Source: Craterostigma plantagineum | Lineage: Eukaryota > Streptophyta > Magnoliopsida > Lamiales > Linderniaceae | NCBI GenBank assembly: GCA_027422505.1 | Contig: JAPQWV010000050.1 | Span: 1,736,001 to 1,800,000, forward strand | DNA length: 64,000 nt | Direction of reading: 5' to 3' | Shown here: piece after piece, positions 22,572 to 34,000 of the stretch | Position numbering within the stretch: the first letter of the stretch is position 1 | Layout of the letters: each line of letters opens with the position of its first letter | Notes under the pieces: generated by a model | The model's database searches: none | Told to the model about the DNA's origin: nothing | What the model saw: only the letters and a program-made list of their open reading frames with translations | Translations under genes and position numbers: made by a program

Positions 22572-24395
22572 TACTAGTAGAGATCAACATTATACCAACA
22601 AATCAACCAATTATACCGAAAAAGAATTACGGAATTTTACCATTATAGGTGGAAATCGTACATAATACCAACTAATTACACCGCGAAAACCTAAATAAAA
22701 TTATACAACGTGTTATCAGCAGTATACCGGTAAATAATATAATTTGAATTTACTGTTAAATATGAAATGCGCAAATTATTCCACCAAGACAGATAATTCT
22801 ACCAACAAACTCGAAAATTTCACCATAAAAATATTCTGAATTTATACGAGTAGAGCGTAATATTGTACCAACAAACCAATTTATTACACTGTGATTTTTC
22901 AATCTAATTTCTGCCAATTATACTAACAGAAGCTGATATTAGACGAACTGTTTCAGCTATTGTACTTAAAAACACTATATATGGAATTATACTAACAGAT
23001 ATAAGCATTGTACCGCTAGCCGATTATTGTACCAACAAAAGCGATTATTACCACACAAATATTCGATTAAATACCTACTGATTTCACTATATTGGATGCA
23101 CAATTTATCATATTATTATACCATAATGTTCTTAAAAGAAAGAACTATGATGGACTATTGTTTAATATTTCTAATACTATGAATCACGATTAGCATAATA
23201 CTTAAGAATGAATACCATCAAATCGAGGTAAATTATGTAAATAAATATTTCTAACACCATGATATTTTTTCACACATTCCTCCAAATATGATATAAAAAT
23301 TAAAGAACATGTTATAACATCTATCATCAAAGGATTGATATATAGGTATGTAATCTTCACTGAAGAATGTTTCGATGAAATTGGTTGAAGTAAGATCATC
23401 ACCAGGCATGACCAATAAGCAATCAACAGCATAAAGAACATGAATATTATTAAGTATTAGAGCCTCTATATCCGTATAAAACCACTAATTCATAAATTTT
23501 ATCATATAACAATTTTTTTATCTAGTTCAATTCCTTTATCGTGAGTAAAGGGATCGCATGACCTAAAGTATATGATATCATATATCAATGTTCTATATAG
23601 TCTAATTCCTTTATCATCAAATAAAGGGATCGCAGGACTATATGGGCTCGTTTGATATCGTGTTTAGGAATTACATGGGTATAAGTTATTTGTGTATAGC
23701 TATACAAGGATTTTGTTGATGTTATATTTTAATATGTTTGATATGTGTGTATTAATTATTTGTGTAATGATATAAATTGCGTTTGATAGATGTGTTTGAG
23801 ATGTGTATAGGTGTGTATGGATTAGTGATACACATCCCATAACCACCTTAGAGGTGGGTATGAATATACAAGACCTATAACCAAAATCCTTGTAATAGAC
23901 GTGTATAGCCATACAAGGCATGTATGGTTATACACAGATATCAAACACAAGCCAACTTATTCATACACACCCCATACACACCAATACACACTCATACCCA
24001 CATATCAAACGAGCCCTATGATGTATCGTAGGATGATGGAAATGGCATTTTAATTATTATGCTAATCGTGGTTTACAATATTAGAAATATTAAACATTAG
24101 TCGATCATAATTCTTTTTTAAGGAATTGAACATTATTGTATAATACTGTGATAAATTGTGCATCCAATATAGTGAAATCAGTAGGTATTTAATCGAATAT
24201 TTGTTTGGTAATAATCGCCTTTGTTGGTGCAATAATCAGCTTTATTGGTACAATATTGATGTCTGTTAGTATAATTCCATATATAATATTTTTAAGTACA
24301 ATAGCTGACACAGTTGATATAATATCAGCTTCTGTTAGTATAATTGGCAGAAATTAGATTGAAAAATCATAGTGTAATAAATTGGTTTGTTGGCA
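22572..24395. repeat. Large inverted repeat (arms about 22857-23210 and 24040-24395)
   Basis: The stretch from 'ccaacaaaccaatttattacac' at about 22870 through 'agctgatatta', 'ggaattatactaacaga', 'cctactgatttcactatattggatgcacaattt' to 'cacgattagcataat' recurs in reverse complement from about 24395 back to 24050. The arms are about 350 bp at roughly 85-90% identity by eye. The loop contains two copies of a 'tctaattcctttatc ... aaagggatcgca' unit and a separate MITE. No gene. Confidence 0.75.
23644..24016. mobile_element. MITE with GGGCTCGTTTGATAT inverted termini
   Basis: Perfect terminal inverted repeat GGGCTCGTTTGATAT / ATATCAAACGAGCCC, with TAT on both sides as a 3-bp target duplication. 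373 bp, non-coding, with 'gtgtatgg' / 'ccatacac' words repeated inside. The 3-bp duplication and TIR resemble PIF/Harbinger (Tourist-like) elements, though TAT is not the usual TTA/TAA. Confidence 0.65.
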
Positions 24396-26130
24396 CCGCT
24401 GCGACCTTCGTTGTCGATCAGCCGCCACCAGACCTCTAGCCACCGCCGCTGCCTTCCCTCCCCAGATCCGCCACCAAGTAGCCGCCAGCAGCCCTCTCCC
24501 CACCGCAGCTACCTTTCCTCCATAGATCTGCCGGCTATCACCGCTGCCTTCATCGCCGGTACCTTTCCTACATATATCCGCCGCCAAGCAGCCGAAGGAG
24601 TCTCGCAAGTAGAGATGGCAATGGATAGGGTATGGGTATACCCATCTAGACCCATACCCAAACCCATTTAAATAAATGGGTATGGGCATACCCATTTATT
24701 TAATGGGTAACAATAATGGATATAGATCTAAACCCATTAAATTAAACGGGTAAAACGGGTCTTAAACGGGTACAAAATGGATCTTTAATACTCTAAAAAC
24801 AACATTACTCATTTCATAATTCGATCAAACTGTCAATAGAAAATCAGACATTGAAATAGATCCATCAACGTTCTTGATTAAATCAATCTCTCATAACAAA
24901 ATGTAGAAAGAAACAAAATCTAAGTCGAAAATCCATGCTCTGAGACTCAGTCCAACTCGAATCTTCAAACAAACAGTTATATCAAATGAACAAGCTCATA
25001 AATTGAATCAGCCTTTGATCTACAAAAACAAACAGTCGGCAACCTTCATCAGACGTATCATCCAACGGAAATCTCAAGAGCTATATGATCATCAGATATA
25101 TCCATTAGTTGGTGTCAAATGAATCAACTTCAACAATAATCAACCTCAAACGCCAACATGCAAACTGAAAACGCTCACCAATTGCAAAGTGCATGTGCCT
25201 TAACCATACAAGTTAATCAAGCAAGCGCTAGTAAGTAGACGAGCTAAGCTATGAAAAACGAACAAGCTCATAATTGAATTGATCAATCACCAAAGAAAAA
25301 CAAGCTCATGTGAAATGGACAGCAATTTCAGTCCACATACCAAGAAATTACATGATACGAAAAGCCCTAAATCTGATATAGAACTAGACGCACCTATACC
25401 TCAACGTCAAAGCTTCCTTTCTTCCCATTAAATCTGATATACGACTCGGCAATGAAAAATGAAGTCGATGGAATCATGGGGATTCGACCTGTGATGTCTG
25501 TTGCACTCGTCGGCGGTGAAGAATAGCCATGGGGATTCGAGTTTCCCAGACCCAATCGTAGACGAGTGAGTGGTGTTCGTCAGTTTTCCCATACCCAATC
25601 TACGAAACTTCCCAAATTGCTCCCCAAATTGTCTTTTTTTCTTTAAATTATTTTAATAAATGGGTAATACCCATTTAAGACCCATATTTATTTCATTGGG
25701 TCTGGATCTTGCCCATATCCATTAGATTTAATTTTTAAAGACCAATACCCATAGATAATGGGTAGGGTCTTGTGGGTACGGGCAGGGTAAAAAATAATTG
25801 CCATCCCTACTCGCAAGTCCGCCTCGCCACCTCGCTCGAAGCCAGGTATAGCCGCCCAGCCTCCCTCGATGCCGCACAAAATTTTCATCACCAATATCAG
25901 AAGAAAGAATAATTTGAGATTAAGAGTAGATAAGAAAGAGAAGGCAGAAGAGAAGGCGTAATGAAGAGTGGGAAAAGAAATAAAAATAAAGTGAGTTAGA
26001 GATAAAAAGAAATGGATTTCAAAATTTTTCGGACTTCCGCCTAAATTTTTGCAACGGCATATCCATCGGAAAAGGTTAGTGACGGATATGTTGCGGCTTC
26101 TGCCACTATTTCACCTCTTTTTCTGTAGTG
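24396..26130. mobile_element. CACTA-like remnant (GC-rich) containing a hAT insertion
   Basis: The inverted-repeat arm ends abruptly at 24395. A CCGCC-rich segment follows (24396-24609, continuing at 25818), and the block ends CTTTTTCTGTAGTG at 26130, the reverse complement of the EnSpm/CACTA terminus CACTACAGAAAAAG. Subterminal 'gacggatatg' words fit that class. The left end reads CACCG, so the element is degraded or truncated. No transposase is visible. Confidence 0.45.
24610..25809. mobile_element. Non-autonomous hAT element
   Basis: 1200 bp with terminal inverted repeats TAGAGATGGCAAT / ATTGCCATCCCTA and a perfect 8-bp target duplication, CTCGCAAG (24602-24609 and 25810-25817). The subterminal regions are packed with ACCCATT / AATGGGT words in both orientations, as expected for hAT transposase binding. 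No transposase ORF. Confidence 0.85.
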
Positions 26131-27879
26131 ATAACTGATATAGTCGAGATACATGCAGTAAAAATAGCTAGTATTGATTTTCGGGAAGTTCTATAGAAGA
26201 ATCAATCATACAAACACGAACGGAGATACAGAGTCGAATACCCCACCCCACCCCATAGAACCTAAGATTCTGTTCACCACATCTCATATATTCCTCAACA
26301 CCCTTCACATACTCAACCGGTGTTCGCATACTACACATCCAACCCCGATCCATTTCAATAGCGTAAACTATACAAATAAATATTTATAGGTAATTCACAT
26401 AAGCAAGTATAATCGATCGAAGGCTTTGATAGGGTCCTTATCGCTCCAACATAGCCCATCTTAAACATTCACTACCGCTTGTAAGTGTGTCTTTGAGCTT
26501 CTATGTTGACAAATATTCGGTAGCATTTCCCCACAGTTCTCCAAGTAGACGAAAAAAAATGAAAAGGATATACATCCATTCATACATCTACCCGGAGAAC
26601 ATTTAAGGGAAATGTAAACCAATTTTTCATCAACATCGATGCTCAAACACACATTTACATCCTAAAGCGACAATGAACGTTTAAGAACGGTCCCAAGCAG
26701 GGACCATTCAAGGTTTCTCCTAATGAGAAAACCTTGAACGGGTATCTAAGCTTAAATAGAAACTTAAATTCACAAAGACGAACGAAGGCATATAAATAAA
26801 AAAAACTACGGGTTTGAAAACTTACGTAATCGTCCGTAGAAGTCAAGCACGAATATCACCTGGAATTCTCCCAAGCACGAATATCACCCAAAGTTCACAC
26901 CCAAACCTAAATTTCACAAAAATAAGCTCAATGTCAACGTCGAACCGAATATATCAAGACCAAAATTACGCGGAATATCCATTCGAAAGAGGGGCTTATA
27001 CAAAAATTCAATTTTCAAAGATTTCAAGCATAAATCGCGAAATACAATGAGGGAAAATGGTTAGAGATATCTTACCGCGTTGTCATACCCCGGAATCGTC
27101 GGAAATAGATGTTGCCGGGAAAATTTGCCGATAGAGGAGATGACACGCCCAATTCGACCCAAAACCCAAATTGACCAAACTTTACCTAAAAACCTAATTT
27201 TCGCAAAGATCATGCTCAATATCAACATTAAATCAACTATAACACTAGAATAGGCTACGAAATCGCATAAGTCAAGCTCGAAAAACCCGAAAATTCGAAT
27301 GCTTAATTTTCAAAAAACCACTAATTTTGAAACTATAAAGTCGTAGATCGTAAAATACAAAGAGGGGAATCGCTTAATGGACTTCTTACCGTGTTCTCCA
27401 AGCTCGGAAAGGTCGGAAAATCGGTCGAATTTCGCCGGAATCACCAAAAGCCATGTGCCTCCTTCGTTCTTCGTTGTCTATCGATTTTTCGAAGTGCAGA
27501 AGAAGATGGGTGTTTTTAATATGTCATGGGCGACGGTTTCTACGCGAAACAATCGTCGGCCAAAATAAAAAATTAATATATTTTTAATAAAATAAAATTA
27601 ATGGGCGACGGATGTTTGTTTCGCCAAACAGACGTCACCATGTTGAAAAAAAATTAGTTTTTATAAAAAAGTTAAAGAGTTGGACGACGGGTTTTTCGTT
27701 CAAACCCGTCACCCAAAAGTTACCAATGTCATAGGCGATGGTGTCTTACAGAAACCGTCGTCTATGTTCACTGAAGCTTAAAATAATTACCATAATGCCA
27801 CCGTGTCTAGTATGGTGTGACTGGTTTTACACAACCGTTGCCCATAGTGCCGTGGCCTATACATCATTTTCTACTAGTG
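26131..27879. mobile_element. Spacer ending in a CACTA-type terminus
   Basis: 26131-26800 holds nothing recognisable. Two loosely similar blocks (about 26820-27075 and 27140-27400: 'aatttcacaaaaataagctcaatgtcaacgtcgaac' / 'taattttcgcaaagatcatgctcaatatcaacatt', each ending 'ttaccg(c/t)gtt') are followed by 'gcgacggtttct'-type subterminal repeats and the terminus ATTTTCTACTAGTG at 27866-27879 (reverse complement CACTAGTAGAAAAT). I read it as the right part of a CACTA element whose left end is not identified. Confidence 0.4.
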
Positions 27880-28090
27880 TTTTAAGAACTATGATGGAGA
27901 TGGACGATTGAAATAATAGACAGACTTAGCGAGAAGTAGATTAGTGAAAATAAAAGCAAATATTATTTATCAGTATATAAATCCAAGATAACTGTCGAAT
28001 ATCATATTACTGACAAATATTTTTCGGCAGGCACGACATCTTTTTAGGAAATAGCAGCATAACACAAGAAAGATAAAATCATTTGATAGA

Positions 28091-31000
28091 CTATAAAGCC
28101 CTCTTGCTCTTGTCCACCGTCTTGACTGGGTACATATTAATCACATCTCCCCAAACCCCATTTTCAGCCTCTCCCTTAGTAGCCCTAACACACTCCCAAA
28201 CCAAACTACTGCACTTTGGTCCACTTCCCAGACCCAACTGCAAACTCTATCACCTTTCTTGATCCTCTCTTTAGCCTCCATATAACTCATTTCATACCAT
28301 AAAGAAGAAGAAGATTGATTCCCAAACCTGTGAAGAGTCATTAAAGCAGGTTCCATGTCGCTCTCATTGAGGTTAAGTCCTTCGCCTATTTCGGATATCA
28401 AGGCTTTGCTTGAGGTAGGCAGGCAAAAGTGTTGGATAATCCGCTTGAAGTTTGGTACGGTGATTTCTGTAGATTTGGACACAGTCTTATTCTTCAACAT
28501 GGTGAAGACATAGGCTAAGATTTCTGTGTAAGGGAGTAGTTTCAGGCCGAGGAGTCTGATGTTCGACCTCAGTAGTTTGCCAACTACCTGCGATATATAA
28601 TAGTAGGGTGATAAATAATTAAAGTGTTCCATAAAGAACTGATCAAAATTTCCATCAGCTTTCTATTCCATCTATCAATGTTCTTTGTCAACTTCAAGAC
28701 AAGAAGAGGCATTTTTTGTCATGGGACATGGTTCTGTAAAGAGTTCCATTGTGGAACGAAAGAAAGCGACTATTCCGATTTTTCTTTTTTTTGAGTATTT
28801 TTATTAATGAATGAGTAGGGAAATAGTCAGGATCTTTTGTAGAGAGTTTCACTCAAATTCAATGCGAAATTGAAGAGCTGCATTGTGTATCCATTAATGA
28901 TATTATTGCTCAAACTGAAACTTTTAAATAAAAAGAGATAAAATATTAGAGATGAGAGATTCACGTGTAAGGAAAGCTAGAAAACAAAATTATGGACCAC
29001 ATGTGCACGTGCTAAAATATAATTTTTTTCGTGTTTATTTTTTTGGATTATTTTCTCCTTTATTAGTTTCCCCTAAGCCATGAACCTAAATCATGAAGCC
29101 TAAACACTAACCCGCAAACGCTAAACATGAACCTTAACCCCTCACCCTAAACCCTAAACCTAAATCATGAACTCTAATCATAAACTTAAACATCGAAGCC
29201 TAAACCCTAAACCCTGAAGCCGAACCCTAAACCCTACTGAAACTCGACATCATAAATTTAAAATTCGAAACCATAAACCCTAAACTCTAAGGAGAAAATA
29301 ACTACAAGAATTAATACTTTTCACATGATCTTTACTAATAACAGAGAAAATAACCCAAAAACACAAAGCAAAAAACATCATGTTTATCATTTGCACATGT
29401 GCCTATAAAATTTTCTCTCTCTTTCTCCTTTAGACGTGAAGCAGACGTTTTTAATATTTTATATTTTATTTTAATTTTAAATGATTAGAATTTCCACATA
29501 CTCAAACTATATTTATTGGTACATATGATATAACGAGACATCCAAGGGGACAGATGATCTCATTCGTGATTAAACGTATGCATAACCCATGTAAAATTTT
29601 GGTATATCGAAGTTTTTGGTAAGATATGATATCGTACCGAAAATTTTCGGTACGGTAATGATATGAAAATTTTAAAAATTAGGTACACCGATTATACGAA
29701 ATACCGAAATACTAAAATTTTTAATATTGTATATATATACAACACCTACATATATTATATTATTTCAAAAAAATATAAAATAGATAAAAGTATTATAAGG
29801 ATCTTCATATTTTACTTACTATACCCAACTCAAGTTACGTCTAGTTTTTGCCAATGTTTTTTCTTTAGGATTTTGAAAGCGTGAAGATGCAATGCAATTA
29901 TTTTTTGTTAATCTTCACTAATTTTTCTAAATAGCCGTTTCGTTTCAATTAATCCGTATATAAAGTTGTATTTTGTGGTTATGTAAAATTCTTTGTCTTA
30001 TTGAGGAGACTAACTAAAATATGTAAATTGTTTAAGGTTATGAATTAAAAATCTTTTTATTTTGGAAAATTTGGTATTAATAATCCATTTTATTGGGGTA
30101 TAAGGAGTTTGAATTAACTAAAAATTCGAAAATAATGAATTGAGTTACGACACGCATGGTGAAAATGTTGTTTTAGTTTTTATATGTAGAGGACGAATAT
30201 ATGCTGTGTTGCAGAGGAATGATTATATGTGAGGGGTGAGTGAGAGAAGAAATAAATGACTCTTTTGTTTATGGTAAGAGACACGATTTTTTCCACGGAG
30301 GAATAAACCTTTTTTTTCACTTCCTTACATGCACACACACATTAAGCTTTTCCTTTTTTCTCTCCACTCACACACCCGTACATCACCCTTTTTCTCACAT
30401 AGAACTTTGTGCTTTCTTTCCTTTTTCACTCACCTCACTCACCTCTTCACTGCTATGCTCTCTCTCCACCACACACTTCATCACGTACATCTGCTCACAT
30501 TTTATAGTACTAGACTACATGTACATGTTTGTCTACTAGCAAACTCATTAGTCAACAAATAGTCTCAATCTTATCACGCATGATCTTATTACGGCTACGC
30601 ATGCGATGTGTTTTTGACTTCTCCTTGTAAGCTTGCGGCTGTAATATTTTCCTCCTTTGTTTTTTTCTTCCTTTTCCAATCTGTAGTCTTCCATGGTGGC
30701 TATAGTTCACGCGTGATCTTCTTGTATATTTGTGTTGTCTTTATATGTTTGTAGTCTATATCATTTGGCATTGAGATTAGTTAACAAATTCCCCCTTAAT
30801 CTCAATGCTTCGAATCTTTCGTCATTCCTTGAACTTAACTCTCTTTCTTCTGTCGTATGTCGCGGCTCTCCACTTGCCGTCAATAAACCTCTTCGAACAC
30901 TTTGCTTCAATGCTTAGTATGTGCTTCCCAAAACAGACACTTCTCCGATATTCGTCTGACGCATTCATTTGGTTGTACTCGTCTGTCACTAAGCAGCACA

Positions 31001-34000
31001 GAGAGTCAACTAAATTTTCTTCTTGTACCGCCTTTGCCCTTCGGTTCGGTCTTCGGCGATGTAATAAATATCCTCGTAATTTTTATTCATCCATGTGACG
31101 TAGTCCTTCAAGCTCGTTACTTCGTCGTTGTAAATGGATTGCCGGCTTTTTCGCGCTTCTTAACAAGCTCCTTATTTATTACCTCTATTGAGATAATTTT
31201 GTACTGCTTCACATCATTTTTCACGAATATACTTTCGAATTTATATTTTACCTCCTCTGCGATTTTCTGTCGGGTTTGTGGTACTCAATATCTGCGGGTG
31301 TGTCGACTGAGCGCTTAGCGTACCGCGGCCATCTCGAGGGTCTCCTTCATTGGTACGTCAGTCGCCTCTTTGGTCACGAGGTCATCGATCTTATTCGTGA
31401 CCTCCTCCGGAATTTTTCTGCGATTTTGGTCGATCTCTTTCTCCTTCATATTTTGATTATCGCCAATCCGCTTGGGGACCTCCTTGGTCGACGTCTCGAT
31501 CACGTCCTTCTCGTCCGTCTCTATTTTTCGGCGAGCTTGTATTTGTTGTTGCTTCGATTTTCAAGTCGTTCATGTATTTCTCAAGGCTGTTTCTCGCATC
31601 GATCCATTCTTTTATCTCTTTGTCTTTCTTGCGTTTCTTTTCTTCGTCAACGCGTTCTTTCTCGTTAAGACTGGTCTCCGTAGGTTCTCCAGTCTTCTGT
31701 GTCGTGACTTTATCGACAACAGGTCGCATGACCTCCGTCGTGGCTGCGCAGGTCGTCTCTTTCACGCCGCGCTCCTGTTTCTCTCCTCGCATAGCTTCTT
31801 CAGCATGCAGGGGAGTTGGCTTATTTCTCATCTCTTCTCCGGCATCAACACCGTTCTCGGCTATCGTGTTGTATTTCTCCGTGGCTTTCTTATTCGCCTC
31901 GTGAGTTTCATCTTTAGCTTCGTCCGACGATGCATGCATGGCGTCGTCGATCATGTTCTTTATCTCATCGGCATTCTGCAATGCCTTCACGTCGATTTCC
32001 TCGACTTTCTCAGGTGGTTGTCGTGGCGGGTCTCTTCGACCGCTTCCTCTTTCTCGAGCTTTGAGGGCTCCGCCTCGTAGATAGGTTCCGTTGGTGGAGT
32101 GGTGGTGGATACTTCATGAGTGATATTTTCTTTTATCACTTCAACGACTGCTTCAGTCGTTTTCTCTTCTTTCACGGCCTCTTCGGCCTTTGGAGATTTT
32201 TCTTCATTTTCTTCACCTGCGTCTTTCTTTGACGCTCCGCCTTCACCGTGAGTTGGCTCCTCGGCCTTTGAATATGTTTCCTCCTCTTCAGTGACTTCAC
32301 TGGCTTTCATCTTTGATGATTCGCCTTCTTCTTTTGTCGTCTCGGGTTTTAGTGGTAGTTCGACTTCTTCTTTTCAACCATCGGCTCAGCGTGATTTTTA
32401 TCACGCTCGCTCTCCACGACACGAGCTACCTCTTCTCGTACGGGTTCGCCCTTACGTTCTTCTCGTCCTCCTTCGTCGTCTCAAGTTCGCCCTGTTTTTG
32501 TGGCTGAACTTCGTTGCTGCTTATCAGCGACTTTATATGCTTTCTCCAACAGATCCCAGGCTTTCTTGGCTTCTCTCGTTGCGCCTATCGCTCCGAAAAA
32601 CGGTAAGATCTAACGCCTCTAAGATGAGAAGGCGCGCGAGACCATTTTCTCTCACGGCGGCTCCCAACGTCTTCCGTTGCGACTTTTTATACTTCGTCGT
32701 ATCTGGTGAAAATCCATCTTCGATTATTTCCCATAAGCCTTGTGATTTCAGCAAAGCTTTCATTTCGACGCTCCACCTTGCGTAGTTATTTTCGGTGAGT
32801 TGCGGGATTAACATGTGGGTAAATAATATCAGCTTCGACACCATCGGCACCATCGGCTCTGTCGGCTCCATCGGCGCTGGCAACACCATCGCTCTGATAC
32901 CATTTTGTTGTTTTATTTTATGTATTTGTATGAGAGGAACGAATATTATTTGGTGAGGAGGAATTTTACCAAACTGAAGACAAAGCTTTTCTATTTTTTT
33001 CTCCTACTATATTCTCTAATACATGCACATATATATAGTACATGAGAAACAACAACTAAACTGAATTCTATTGTGGATGGCGCAACTTTTCCTTTGCATG
33101 CGCATATAAGATATATAGATTTTCCTTGACTTTATGGCATATATCTCAATCACGCTTGTTGAATTTTAGAGGGCTGCGCAGTCCAAGCCATATTGCAGTT
33201 TCATTTTTTTCTTCTTTGATGGCTGCACCACAACACACTTTGTCCCCTTCTTTATCTTATATTATTTATTCATTATATTTTTGTTGTTAGATTGAGCTTA
33301 TCCAACAGAAAAACCCTCCTTGTGAATGATATAGAAGGTATTATACCGATACCATACCGAAATTTCGGTATAATTTATATAGAAATTTAAGGTATATCGA
33401 AATTTTGGTATGGTATTGATATGATTTTTCTCGATACAGAAATTTCGGTACGGTATACGGTATCACAGTTTTGAAACGGTATACCCGTACCGAACCACAC
33501 CCCTAGGTACTACAAAACAAATTAAGTTACTGCAAAACAATGAAGTGTTACTGCAAAACAATGAAGTTGTGCTGAATAACAATGAAGTGATACTACAAAA
33601 CAACGAAGTGGAAAATAGTGACAGATCATGAATCTGATTTAGAACTTAAAAGAGGCCTGAATCGTAATTAAGTCAAAATTCAACGACAACTAACTGACAT
33701 TGTACCCATACAAACGACGCGTCAACTAATCTGTCCATTTACTACGTATCTACAGGGAAGAACGGAAAATAGTAATAACGAAAGCAACGCATCGGTCGTC
33801 CCATTAAATAACCTTACCAGTATAGCCTTCTTCCAAGTTACGATTTTTGGAAATCCCATTTTAATTAAACATAAGCCAATGTCATTTATGTATATATATA
33901 TATATATGTATGTATATATATATGTATTGTCCATTGTTATATATAATAACTAAGAATTAAAATGGTGGTAGATGAAGAAACAGTAGTACCTTCACTATAT

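Larger units (their letters stand above)
30166..33307 (-). mobile_element. Non-autonomous copia-like LTR element with gag fragment and Glu/Lys-rich coding region
   Basis: Flanked by GAAAA (30161-30165 and 33308-33312). The 5' LTR (minus strand) is 33307-32906, the 3' LTR is 30786-30166; both start TGTT and end ACA and are clearly diverged (402 and 621 bp). Just inside the 5' LTR the minus strand reads TGGTATCAGAGC (32902-32891), the tRNA-iMet primer site. Just inside the 3' LTR it reads a polypurine tract, TTAAGGGGGAATT. Between them lie about 2.1 kb with gag-like then highly charged reading frames and no protease, integrase or RT. It sits in the intron of the ketoacyl-CoA synthase gene, in the same orientation. 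Confidence 0.8.

Noticed and set aside
24387..24671. Plus-strand 94-codon Pro/Ser-rich frame
   Set aside because: Crosses from a CACTA-like remnant into a hAT terminus; composition reflects CCGCC-rich DNA.
31276..32080. Plus-strand open frames of up to 202 codons over the copia-like element
   Set aside because: They are antisense to the Glu/Lys-rich frames; Ser/Phe/Leu-rich composition is what the complement of GAA/AAG-rich coding gives.
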